From: Blastocatellia bacterium
Lineage (GTDB): Bacteria; Acidobacteriota; Blastocatellia; UBA7656; JADIYM01
Assembly: GCA_016705245.1 (NCBI GenBank)
Contig: JADIYM010000039.1
Coordinates: 86,355-150,354 of the forward strand
Length of the DNA: 64,000 nucleotides
Reading direction: 5' to 3'
A model generated the notes under the pieces. The model did no database searches, was not told where the DNA came from, and was given only the letters and a program-made list of their open reading frames with translations. Of the stretch, positions 24,811-33,023 are shown piece by piece (the stretch's first letter is position 1; each line of letters starts with the position of its first letter). A program made the translations under genes and the position numbers.

Positions 24811-25886
24811 TTCGCGCTCTCCGATCGGATGTCGCTTGCCCAATAGGTCATCCATTTCTTGATATTCGCCCGGTACAGGTTCCAATCCATTGGCATCTTC
24901 GTGTATTCGAGGTTGCGCGCCCATTCGGGAAGCGTCGCCCGATCCAGGTCATTGCGCGCCGGGATGCGGTAGAACGCTTCGGCGGCGTATGCGAGGTTGT
25001 CTGGCCGGCCGCAGAACTCATAGAAGAGCCGCGCCCCCTCGGCGCGTGGCGCGCCGCGAACGATTGCGATGGCATCGGTGACGACGGGCGAGCCCGACTT
25101 CGGGAAGACGATTGCCAGCGCGTAGCCGCGCTCCCGGATCACGCGACTGACGTCCGGTAGATTCCAGACGGTAAGGTCGGCTTCCTGTCGGTTGATTCGC
25201 AGCAGCAGCCCGTCCCAGCTCGTGGGATAGTCTTTCGTGTTTCGCGCGAGTCCGCGAAGCCACTCGAAGCCGGCATCCGGACCGTTCGATTCGTTCCAAC
25301 GGCGCAGGATCATCGCGCCGAAGATCGTTCGCATCGTGTCGGACGGATTCGGGTCACGAATCAGGATGCGCTGCCGCCACTTCGGGTCAAGGAGGTCGTC
25401 CCAATCGCGAGGCGCCTCGGCCTCCGGAATGACCGCCGTGCTGTACGCAATGATCTCGGGCGTCTCGTAAAGCCCTGCCCATCGCCACTCGACGTCTCGG
25501 GCGTCGACGGCGATCGCCGACGCGTAGGAGGGCACGTAAGGCTCGAGCAACCCTTCGTGCGCTGCATCCGCGAACGTGACGGCGCTCGCTCCGAACCAGA
25601 CGTCGGCTTGCGGATTCGCACGCTCGGCGCGCAGCCGGTCGGGAATGTTCTGCGACGGCAGATCGAAAGTCTGAAGATCGTACTCAGGGTGCTCGGCCTC
25701 GAATCGCAGCTCGAAGGCATCGAGCAACGACTGGCCGTGCGGCGAATAGACGACGAGTGGTGTCCGCGAATCGGTCGAACACGCCGTCGCGGCCGCCAGG
25801 ATGGCCAACGCGAGCGCCCGCGACCTCGCGCCGACGCGGGCGCTCGGGCGCCGGTCTCGACAATTGGTCATGCGGATTCGCGGCAT
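24807..25886 (-). CDS. Iron(III)-type ABC solute-binding lipoprotein
   Basis: 359 residues from ATG 25886; alternative ATG at 25871, and the frame is open to 26009. A lipoprotein signal peptide ends in LAAATAC, so Cys about 36 would be lipidated. The mature part (PLVVYSPHGQSLLDAFELRFE, QADVWFGASAVTF, AYSTAVIPEAEAPRDWDDLL, YRIPARNDL) matches the family 1 extracellular solute-binding fold of Fbp-like proteins. Metal- or ligand-binding residues cannot be assigned with confidence. Translationally coupled to the ATPase gene. Likely imports iron or a small organic ligand if a permease is encoded elsewhere. Confidence 0.88.
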   Translation of the reverse strand: MPRIRMTNCRDRRPSARVGARSRALALAILAAATACSTDSRTPLVVYSPHGQSLLDAFELRFEAEHPEYDLQTFDLPSQNIPDRLRAERANPQADVWFGASAVTFADAAHEGLLEPYVPSYASAIAVDARDVEWRWAGLYETPEIIAYSTAVIPEAEAPRDWDDLLDPKWRQRILIRDPNPSDTMRTIFGAMILRRWNESNGPDAGFEWLRGLARNTKDYPTSWDGLLLRINRQEADLTVWNLPDVSRVIRERGYALAIVFPKSGSPVVTDAIAIVRGAPRAEGARLFYEFCGRPDNLAYAAEAFYRIPARNDLDRATLPEWARNLEYTKMPMDWNLYRANIKKWMTYWASDIRSESAK

Positions 25887-26075
25887 GGAGCCTGAAGTGC
25901 TCGGGTCATCGTGATCGTTCGAAGGAACCGGCGCCGAGGTTTCGGGAAAGAAATCAGGGAGCGGGTCGCGGATCGAATTCCCTGAAGTCGCATGTTTACG
26001 GTACAACATATGTTTCGTTTCGGGCGCCTTCGGGCGAATCCGGAGCGGGGTCGAACCATTGCCAGGAGCCAGAAT

Positions 26076-27326
26076 ATGCCGCCCACCAAAGTCTCACTGA
26101 TCGTACAGCCCGGAGACAGTTTCTTCCCGATCGTCAACGCCATCGACAAGGCGCAGTCGTCGGTGAACATCACGGTCTTCCGTATGGACGATCCGATCAT
26201 TCAGCAGGCGATGGTCGAAGCCGTGCGCCGCGGAGTACGCGTACGCGCCCTGATCGCCACGAGTGCACGAGGTTGGGGCGAGGCCAAACGAAAGCTGCTC
26301 AAGGACGCGCGCAAGGCGGGAATCGAGATCAAGGAGCCGGCCGGCGACAGCAAGAAGACCCGCTTTCACTACAAGATCATGATGGTCGATGGGCGGCAGT
26401 CGCTCGTTTTCACCTTCAATCCGACACGCGAAAATCTGCATTACACGCGCGATTTTGGCGTGATCCTCTACGACGACGAGACGACCTCCGAGTTGAACCG
26501 ACTCTTCGACGCCGACTGGAACGACTCAGCCTTCGTGCCGCAATCAAAGTCGAATCTGCTGGTGAGTCCGTACACGAGCCGCGCCGGGATGGAGTCGCTG
26601 CTCAGGGGCGCCCAGAAGTCGATTCACTTGTGGGATGCAAAGGTGGAAGACCCGGCGATTCTCAAGATCCTCCGCGAGAAGGTAAAGGCCGGGCTCGACG
26701 TGCGTGTTCTCGGCGACGAGAAGTCGCCGTTCGGCGCAGGATCCGGTGAGCCCGGATTCCGCGCGATCACGCGCTTCAAGCTGCACGCAAAGTGCGTTCT
26801 CGTCGACGGCGAAACGGCGTCGATCGGAAGCATGAACCTGCGTACACAGAGCTTCGATCGAAGACGCGAGGTCGCGATCATCGTCAGGGACGAGCACCTC
26901 GTAAAGGCGCTCTCCGGCGTTTTCACGTCGGACTGGGAGCAGAAGGCGCCGACGTCGGCCTCGGCGAAGACTCTCGTTCGCGGCGGCCTTACTGCCGCAG
27001 ACATTGCATCCGCCCTGTCGGCCGGGGCTGAAGTGAAGGGCATGGTGCTCATCTCGCGAACGGACGCACTCCGGCGGCACGAGCTGGGTCCGGGTGTGAC
27101 GACTGTCGGCCGCTCAGACGAGAACGACATCGCGATTGCTGAGGCACTGGTCAGCCGGCATCACGCGAGGTTCTCGGTGACGGGTGACCAGGTCGAGCTT
27201 GCGGATCTCGAGAGCGCCAATGGAACCTTCGTCAACGGCGAGCGTTTGTCGGGCAGCCGGCGACTGAAGCCGGGCGACGTGATCGGGATTGCCGACGCGG
27301 AGGAATTTCGGCTCGTGGAGCTGTGA
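26076..27326 (+). CDS. Phospholipase D-like protein fused to an FHA domain
   Basis: 416 residues from ATG 26076 with AGGAG 8 bases upstream; an earlier in-frame start at 25992 lacks such a site. Two HKD motifs are present: HYKIMMVDG followed by FTFNPT, and LHAKCVLVDG followed by IGSMNLR, giving a complete PLD active site for cleaving phosphodiesters (lipid head groups or nucleic acid). The C-terminal 80 residues form an FHA domain (VGRSDENDI, SRHHARF, SANGTFVNGERL), which binds phosphothreonine. The fusion suggests recruitment to Hanks-kinase substrates; two such kinases are encoded in this window. No signal peptide, so cytoplasmic. Confidence 0.9.
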   Translation: MPPTKVSLIVQPGDSFFPIVNAIDKAQSSVNITVFRMDDPIIQQAMVEAVRRGVRVRALIATSARGWGEAKRKLLKDARKAGIEIKEPAGDSKKTRFHYKIMMVDGRQSLVFTFNPTRENLHYTRDFGVILYDDETTSELNRLFDADWNDSAFVPQSKSNLLVSPYTSRAGMESLLRGAQKSIHLWDAKVEDPAILKILREKVKAGLDVRVLGDEKSPFGAGSGEPGFRAITRFKLHAKCVLVDGETASIGSMNLRTQSFDRRREVAIIVRDEHLVKALSGVFTSDWEQKAPTSASAKTLVRGGLTAADIASALSAGAEVKGMVLISRTDALRRHELGPGVTTVGRSDENDIAIAEALVSRHHARFSVTGDQVELADLESANGTFVNGERLSGSRRLKPGDVIGIADAEEFRLVEL

Positions 27327-27351
27327 CCTGAGGCTCCACGAATGAACAGGG

Positions 27352-28266
27352 ATGACACCGACAGCGGAGAGCACTCGGACTGATCGGCGTTCCGGAGCTC
27401 GATTCTGGGTGCTGCGCATTCTCAGGCTCGCGGTTTTATCCTACGTGGCAGTGCTCGGATTCCTTTACGTGGCGCAGTCGTGGCTGATCTTCCCGGGTCG
27501 GTTGTCGCAGGGGCGCGCCGCGGCCCAGGTTGCACCTGGGAATCGGGCCGAGCTCGTGCATCTCACCACGGCTGGCGGGGACGCGGTGGTCGCGCTGTTC
27601 GGAGGGGCCCTCGACATGCGGGGCCTGCCCGTTTCAGATCCCGGGGCAAGGCCGACACTGCTGTTCTTCTACGGAAATGGGGACTGCCTTGCGAACAACG
27701 TCACGCTCTTCGAGGACTTTCGCCGGCGTGGCATCAACGTTGCGATCGCCGAGTACACCGGATTCGGCATGAGTGGAGGGAAACCGGGCGAGATCGGCTG
27801 CCGTGAGACGGCCGAGGTCGTCTTCGATCACCTGGCGTCGCGACCGGACGTCGATGCCGGTCGTATCTTTGCGGCGGGCTGGTCGTTGGGCTCGGGCGTT
27901 GCCGTGGATCTGGCGGGTCGGCGCCGTGTCGCAGGAATCGTCACGTTCAGCGCGTTCACGAGTCTGGTGGACATGGCGCAGCGGACATACCCTTTCATTC
28001 CCGTGTCTTGGCTCCTGTCACACCGGTTCGAAAGTGAAGCCAAGCTGCGACAACTCACGTGTCCGGTCTTTCTCGCGCACGGGACATCGGATCGCATGAT
28101 TCCGTACTCGATGTCGGAACGCCTCGCGGCAGCGGCAACGGGCCCCGTCACGTTCGTGCCGGTCGAAGGCGCGAATCACGACGATCTGTTCGTGACTGGC
28201 GGTCCGAAATTGCTCGAGGCCGTCGTCCGCTTCCTCACCGAGACCTCGGCGCGCGGAGTCCAGTAG
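27352..28266 (+). CDS. Membrane-anchored alpha/beta hydrolase (ABHD-like)
   Basis: 304 residues, 25 bp after the PLD-FHA gene. An N-terminal membrane segment (about residues 24-44, LAVLSYVAVLGFLYVA) is followed by an alpha/beta hydrolase core: oxyanion region LLFFYGNGD, nucleophile elbow GWSLGSG, acid HGTSDRMIP and the catalytic His in GANHDDL. All three catalytic residues are present. Similar proteins are serine esterases or lipases of unknown substrate. Location after the PLD-like gene hints at a shared lipid context, but that is inference. Confidence 0.85.
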   Translation: MTPTAESTRTDRRSGARFWVLRILRLAVLSYVAVLGFLYVAQSWLIFPGRLSQGRAAAQVAPGNRAELVHLTTAGGDAVVALFGGALDMRGLPVSDPGARPTLLFFYGNGDCLANNVTLFEDFRRRGINVAIAEYTGFGMSGGKPGEIGCRETAEVVFDHLASRPDVDAGRIFAAGWSLGSGVAVDLAGRRRVAGIVTFSAFTSLVDMAQRTYPFIPVSWLLSHRFESEAKLRQLTCPVFLAHGTSDRMIPYSMSERLAAAATGPVTFVPVEGANHDDLFVTGGPKLLEAVVRFLTETSARGVQ

Positions 28267-28307
28267 GGGACGACCAAATCGCACGGCCTCGACGGGCCGC
28301 TGGTCCC

Positions 28308-28423
28308 GCGGTCGGCCCCTCGCTACGCTCGGGGTTCTGGGCCAATCGGTTGCCGATGCTGACGTCCCGTCAAAACAAGCCGCGTCCGACCCAGAACCCC
28401 GAGCGTAGCGATGGGCCGACCGC
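28308..28423. repeat. Dispersed palindromic element between convergent genes
   Basis: The left arm 28308-28342 (GCGGTCGGCCCCTCGCTACG onward) is complementary to the right arm 28389-28423 with one clear mismatch, around a 46-bp loop. It lies between the alpha/beta hydrolase and atpC, which converge, and may act as a shared terminator. Confidence 0.85.
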
Positions 28424-28541
28424 AGGATCGACGGGCGCGAGGGGCATCTGATCGCTACCGACGTGACGACAGCGCAGCGATCGCGTGTCATCGCGAACTC
28501 TTTGTTGAGCCAGGCGACGAGCTCACCACCGTTGGGCGGTC

Positions 28542-28955
28542 CTACTTCTTCTTCGCAGCCTCGAGGCGAGCGGCGGCGCGTGCCAGCGCGCGAGTCGCGG
28601 CGTCGGCGTCGACCTCGGGATCGGTGAGCGATTGCGACACGAGCTTTTCGGCCCGGTCACGCGCCCTGATGGCGCGCTCGACGTCGATTTCGGTCGGGTT
28701 TTCGGCAACTTCCGCCAGCACGCGGACCTGGTTGGGAAGGACTTCGACGAAACCTTCGGCAATCACGATCTGGTGCGTCGCGCCGCCCTGTACGTAGCTC
28801 AGGAGCCCTGCCGGCTTGAGCTGCGAGATCAGGGGACTGTGACCCGGCAGGATACCGAGCTCGCCGTCGAGGCCCGGAATCTGAACGGATTCGACCTGAG
28901 CGTCCACGAGATGGCGCTCCGGGGTGACGATCTCCAAACGAAGGGTATCGGCCAT
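28542..28955 (-). CDS. atpC: F1F0 ATP synthase epsilon subunit
   Basis: 137 residues, standard length. The N-terminal beta-sandwich carries GELGILPGHSPLIS, a hallmark of the epsilon subunit, and the C-terminal helical hairpin is present. It follows atpD by 78 bp on the same strand. Epsilon couples rotation of the central stalk to catalysis and inhibits hydrolysis. The rest of the ATP synthase genes are not in the window. Confidence 0.95.
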   Translation of the reverse strand: MADTLRLEIVTPERHLVDAQVESVQIPGLDGELGILPGHSPLISQLKPAGLLSYVQGGATHQIVIAEGFVEVLPNQVRVLAEVAENPTEIDVERAIRARDRAEKLVSQSLTDPEVDADAATRALARAAARLEAAKKK

Positions 28956-29033
28956 ATGCGAAGTGATGTCCGTTCAGTTGTCGGCACCGCGGCAGGCACA
29001 TTCGAGCCGCCGCGATGCCGTCCGGTTTCGCGT

Positions 29034-30488
29034 CTAGGCCTTGGCGGCCATCTTCTCGGCCTTCTCGTAGACTTCTTCGATACCGCCGACGAGGTAGAAG
29101 GCCTGTTCCGGGATGTCGTCCATTTCGCCGTCGAGAATCTTTCGGAAGCCCTTGATCGTGTCGGCGATCGACACGAGGCGTCCCTCCAGACCCGTGAACT
29201 GAGCGGCGACGAAGAACGGCTGCGAGAGGAACTTCTGGATCTTGCGGGCTCGCGAGACGACGAGTCGATCGTCCTCCGAGAGCTCGTCGATACCGAGAAT
29301 TGCGATGATGTCCTGCAGATCGCGGTAACGCTGCAGGGTACGCTTCACGTCCTGCGCCGTGTCGTAGTGCAATTCGCCCACGATGCGCGGCGAAAGAATC
29401 GTCGAGGACGACGCCAGCGGATCGACGGCCGGGTAGATGCCGAGCTCGGCGATCTGGCGAGAGAGCGCCGTGACGGCGTCAAGGTGAGCAAAGGTCGTGG
29501 CGGGCGCCGGATCGGTGTAGTCGTCGGCTGGGACGTACACCGCCTGGAACGAGGTGATCGAGCCCTTCTTCGTCGATGTGATGCGCTCCTGCAGCAGTCC
29601 CATCTCGTTGGCGAGCGTCGGCTGGTAGCCGACCGCCGAAGGCATACGGCCGAGAAGTGCCGAAACCTCGGAACCGGCCTGCGAGAAGCGGAAGATGTTG
29701 TCGATGAAGAGAAGCACGTCCTGGCCCTCTTCGTCGCGGAAGTACTCGGCGACGGTCAGACCGGTCAATGCGACGCGCATGCGCGCTCCGGGCGGCTCCG
29801 TCATCTGGCCGTAGATCAGCGCGGCCTTCGACTTCTCGTGATCTCCCGGGACGATGACGCCCGACTCAGACATTTCGTGCCAGAGGTCATTTCCCTCGCG
29901 CGTGCGCTCGCCGACGCCCGCGAACACCGAGAACCCGCCGTGATGTTTGGCAACGTTGTTGATCAGCTCCATGATCAGCACCGTCTTGCCGACGCCAGCA
30001 CCGCCGAAGAGGCCGATCTTTCCGCCCTTTAGGAACGGCTGGACGAGGTCGATGACCTTGATGCCCGTTTCGAGCATCTCCTGCCGGGTCGACTGGTCTT
30101 CGAAAGACGGAGCCGGACGATGAATCGGGTACCGGATGTCGGAAGCCACGGGACCGAGGTTGTCGACGGGTTCGCCGATGACGTTGATGACCCGTCCCAG
30201 CGTCCCGCGACCGACCGGCGTCGTGATGGGCGAGCCGGTGTCGATCGCCTTCATGCCTCGAACGATGCCCTCGGTGGCTTCCATGGCGACCGTGCGAACT
30301 CGGCCTTCACCGAGATGCTGCTCGACCTCGACGATGAGCTCGATGGGCTCGGGCACGTTGAAGCCCTCGCTCGTCACGCGCAGCGCCTGATAGATCGGCG
30401 GCAGGTACTGCTCGCCGAACTCGACGTCGATGACGGGGCCGATGATCTGAATGACCTTGCCGACTTTCGCATTCGGACTGCTGGACAT
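29034..30488 (-). CDS. atpD: F1F0 ATP synthase beta subunit
   Basis: 484 residues, complete. Walker A GGAGVGKT, the catalytic Glu in GERTREGNDL, Walker B LLFIDNIFRF and the DELSEED-equivalent IDELSEDDRL are all present. This is the catalytic subunit of F1. It is followed by atpC but not preceded by atpA and atpG; upstream on the same strand are a repeat and a small HTH gene. The beta-epsilon pair as a separate unit is known from cyanobacteria, chloroplasts and green sulfur bacteria. Confidence 0.97.
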   Translation of the reverse strand: MSSSPNAKVGKVIQIIGPVIDVEFGEQYLPPIYQALRVTSEGFNVPEPIELIVEVEQHLGEGRVRTVAMEATEGIVRGMKAIDTGSPITTPVGRGTLGRVINVIGEPVDNLGPVASDIRYPIHRPAPSFEDQSTRQEMLETGIKVIDLVQPFLKGGKIGLFGGAGVGKTVLIMELINNVAKHHGGFSVFAGVGERTREGNDLWHEMSESGVIVPGDHEKSKAALIYGQMTEPPGARMRVALTGLTVAEYFRDEEGQDVLLFIDNIFRFSQAGSEVSALLGRMPSAVGYQPTLANEMGLLQERITSTKKGSITSFQAVYVPADDYTDPAPATTFAHLDAVTALSRQIAELGIYPAVDPLASSSTILSPRIVGELHYDTAQDVKRTLQRYRDLQDIIAILGIDELSEDDRLVVSRARKIQKFLSQPFFVAAQFTGLEGRLVSIADTIKGFRKILDGEMDDIPEQAFYLVGGIEEVYEKAEKMAAKA

Positions 30489-30789
30489 ACTCGGTTCGTC
30501 TCCTCAGGAAGTTCTCCCGGCCACTCCATCAACGTGGTGCACGCGGCTCTGGGAACGCTCGTATTGTGAAGCTCGCGAAGATAGCACAGTCCGGAAGGCT
30601 ATTGCCAGAAATTTCACAAGGTGCGGGATGCTTACAGGTTGGGCGGGCGGAAGAGATTGAAAGGGCTGGAGATAGCGCCGTCACGTATCCCCGGTGAGCG
30701 TGCGAGAGACTCCAACTTTGGGGGAGTTTCTCGCAGAGGCGCTGTGGGACCGCAGAGGCGCTGGATTGTCCGGCAGTCGGGGTGTCGGG
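30489..30789. other. Leader region upstream of atpD
   Basis: About 300 bp between the small HTH gene and atpD. It contains a diverged GCGCAAAGGC-type repeat at about 30717-30764 (CTCGCAGAGGCGCTGTGG) and no protein-coding gene that I can support. The atpDC promoter should lie here but I cannot point to a convincing box. Confidence 0.4.
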
Positions 30790-30969
30790 TTATGCCTCGT
30801 GAGCCTTGGTGTAGGACCCGAGCTTGTGCCGACGGACAGCGTGCAGAACGGCGACTTTGGTGATGCCGAGCAGTCGGCTTGCCGCCGCCATGTTTCCCCT
30901 CGAGCGGGTGAGCGCTTCGACGAGCATCCAGCGCTCGAGACTGGCCTTCGCTTCCCGCCAGTTCGGCAT
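30790..30969 (-). CDS. Small stand-alone Fis-type helix-turn-helix protein
   Basis: 59 residues, ATG complement at 30967-30969 and TAA at 30790-30792. The sequence LVEALTRSRGNMAAASRLL followed by GITKVAVLHAVRRHKLGS has the spacing of the Fis-type HTH that ends NtrC-family activators (normally GN-x-x-x-AA-x-LLGI-x-x-x-x-L). No receiver or AAA+ domain is encoded upstream in this frame, so it is either a genuine mini-regulator or the last remnant of an NtrC-like gene. It lies 301 bp upstream of atpD on the same strand. The HTH match is clear by eye; expression is not demonstrated. Confidence 0.55.
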   Translation of the reverse strand: MPNWREAKASLERWMLVEALTRSRGNMAAASRLLGITKVAVLHAVRRHKLGSYTKAHEA

Positions 30970-31069
30970 CGGATCGGCCCCAATTGCGAATCGTGGATGG
31001 CTCGAACCGATGGCGCCGCTGCGGCCTATACGGGTCGACGTGCTTCGAAGGAGTGGCGTGCTTAGACAT

Positions 31070-31531
31070 GGTGAGCGCAGTCTAGCGGCGTAGCGTCATT
31101 TGGGCAAGCAATAGTTGATTGATAGATACGTCAGAGGCTTTTGGTTATGCATCAGGTCAGCACTCACGAGTTAGCCAGCAAAGTCTTTCAACGACGGGCA
31201 GTGACGACGCAAGCGAAGAAGTTTCTATCGGGTGAAAGGGGAACCCGCTCGCTCGCGGTACTGATACTGGCCGGACGTCGAGAGTGTACTGAAATGGCCG
31301 CCGGAGGATCGTACCTGGAGGAAACGAAAGCTGTCGGGAACCGCTATCGTGAATGATCCTCACGGACTCGCCTGGACGGCAGGATCAGTACCGCGAGCGG
31401 CAGCGAGCGGGTTAAACGTGATCAACGCAGTGCTCTGATTCCGCGACGACCCGCTCGCTATCGCTCGCGGTTCTGATGCTCTACGAATGCCGACAATTCT
31501 GGGATTCGACGATCGTCGATCGCCGACCACC
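31070..31531. other. Gene-free stretch with palindromic repeats
   Basis: About 460 bp without a credible gene. It contains a half copy of the GCTCGCTACCGCTCGCGG family at 31244-31266 and a full inverted pair at 31386-31476. A plus-strand open frame starting near 31141 has no recognisable protein features. Confidence 0.5.
31386..31476. repeat. Dispersed palindromic element
   Basis: CAGTACCGCGAGCGGCAGCG onward at 31386 pairs with CCCGCTCGCTATCGCTCGCG onward at 31450. The arms are about 26 bp, imperfect, around a 38-bp loop. Confidence 0.8.
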
Positions 31532-32275
31532 CTAGAACGGAAAGAGAATTCCCTTGTCCTTGAGCCGCATGAATTTCGCATCGGAGAATCGATAGAGGCG
31601 CGCCGGACGATGTACGCCATCCATCTTGGTCTCGCCCGTCGGCTGGATGATTTCGAGCGACAGGATCTTCTTGCGGAAGTTCCGCTTGTCGAGCTGCTTG
31701 CCCAGAATGATCTCGTAGACGTTCTGCAGCTCGGTGAGCGTGAACTGCTCGGGAAGTAGCTGGAATCCGACGGTCGTGTATTCGAGCTTGTTGCGCAATC
31801 GCTCTATCGCGTACTCCACGATCCGGTCGTGGTCGAACGCGAGCTTCGGCAAGTCCGTCACGCTGAACCAGCCGGCGTCGGCGGCATCGGCGGACGCGTG
31901 GAGCATCTGCCGGTCCGAGGCGATGATCGCGAAATAGGCGACCGTGATGACCCGCGTCCGCGGGTCACGACCGGGGTCACCGAACGTGTAGAGCTGCTCG
32001 AGATAAATGTCACGAACGCCGGTCTCTTCGAGCAGCTCGCGTCGTGCAGAGTCCTCGAGCGATTCGTCCTTGCGAACGAACCCTCCCGGTAGTGCCCAGC
32101 TTCCCTGGAATGGCGGCTCGCCGCGCTCGATGAGCAGGAGCTTGAGCATCCGGTCGCGCACCGTGAAAATCACGAGGTCGACGGTGACGTTCTGCCGCTC
32201 GAACTTCGCCGGATCGTATTTGTCGGGCGCCGCTCCTTCACCCGGAGCCAGCCCATCGAATCTCCGCTTCGTCAT
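31532..32275 (-). CDS. Nudix protein with C-terminal winged helix (NrtR-like)
   Basis: 247 residues from ATG 32275, 19 bp after the nicotinamidase stop; longer starts overlap that gene. The N-terminal Nudix domain has a complete Nudix box in GGFVRKDESLEDSARRELLE followed by ETGV, so hydrolysis may be retained, unlike many NrtR regulators where it is degraded. The C-terminal 90 residues (LTELQNVYEIILGKQLDKRN, then FRKKIL) form the winged helix typical of NrtR, a repressor of NAD salvage genes that senses ADP-ribose. Coupling with nicotinamidase strongly supports a role in NAD metabolism. Whether it acts as regulator, ADP-ribose hydrolase, or both is open. Confidence 0.87.
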   Translation of the reverse strand: MTKRRFDGLAPGEGAAPDKYDPAKFERQNVTVDLVIFTVRDRMLKLLLIERGEPPFQGSWALPGGFVRKDESLEDSARRELLEETGVRDIYLEQLYTFGDPGRDPRTRVITVAYFAIIASDRQMLHASADAADAGWFSVTDLPKLAFDHDRIVEYAIERLRNKLEYTTVGFQLLPEQFTLTELQNVYEIILGKQLDKRNFRKKILSLEIIQPTGETKMDGVHRPARLYRFSDAKFMRLKDKGILFPF

Positions 32276-32294
32276 AGGTTGGTCGTCTGCAGTC

Positions 32295-32921
32295 TCAGGC
32301 CGACGCCCGATCGGCGACGACTTCATCAGTGGTAGCGAGGGTGACACCGGCGCGTCCGAACGCCTCGAGCGCCGCCCGGCTGCCTTCCGCCGTTACTCCC
32401 GCAATCGCGTCCACAACGACGGTGACGGGAATCGCACGTGCGACGAGGCCTTCGACGGCCTGCCGCACACAGTAGTCGGTCGCGACACCATACACGACAG
32501 CTCTTGCCGGAGCGAACCGGTCTAGGTAGGCGTCGACCGCGGGGTTGCTGAACATCGAGAACGTCACTTTCTCGACGATCGTCTGCGGCGGCTGTTCGGC
32601 CGGCAGACCGTCGCCGCTGACCGGAACTATCACGGGAGCCTCGACCAGGGTCTCGGCGAGCTTGCGCTGGCCCTTCGAGCCCGCGAGGCAGTGAGGCGGG
32701 AACTGGGCGAATTCAGGATCGTCCGGACCGTGCGCGTCGGCTGACGAGAGAATCGGAATGCCCTCCCGCTCGGCGAAATCCGTTAGCCGACGAAGCGAAT
32801 CGACGAGTGACTCGGCGCAAGGCACCGACAGCTTTCCATCGGAATCGATGAAATCGTGCTGCGTATCGATGTCGACGAACAGTAGTGCAGCGTTCACGGG
32901 AGACCTCCAGTCATCCGACAC
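32295..32921 (-). CDS. Nicotinamidase (isochorismatase fold)
   Basis: 208 residues. The catalytic Asp lies in VDIDTQHDF, the Lys in VEKVTFSMF, and the nucleophilic Cys in ATDYCVRQA, the usual order for PncA. A metal-binding cluster (SADAHGPDDPEF, then HCLAG) is present. It deamidates nicotinamide to nicotinate, feeding the Preiss-Handler route to NAD. It is the upstream gene of a pair with the NrtR-like gene. No pncB or nadD in the window. Confidence 0.9.
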   Translation of the reverse strand: MSDDWRSPVNAALLFVDIDTQHDFIDSDGKLSVPCAESLVDSLRRLTDFAEREGIPILSSADAHGPDDPEFAQFPPHCLAGSKGQRKLAETLVEAPVIVPVSGDGLPAEQPPQTIVEKVTFSMFSNPAVDAYLDRFAPARAVVYGVATDYCVRQAVEGLVARAIPVTVVVDAIAGVTAEGSRAALEAFGRAGVTLATTDEVVADRASA

Positions 32922-33023
32922 GAGGCGTGGAGACCCGTGTGGCGCCCCAGATGCGACGCGCCGCCATCTTGCACTCGCGGCCCTGCGTTGTCGAGATTCG
33001 CATTCAATGGTTTCGGAGTCGCC

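Noticed and set aside
31141..31356. 71-residue plus-strand open frame in a gene-free gap
   Set aside because: No homology features, no ribosome-binding site of note, and it runs into a palindromic repeat half.
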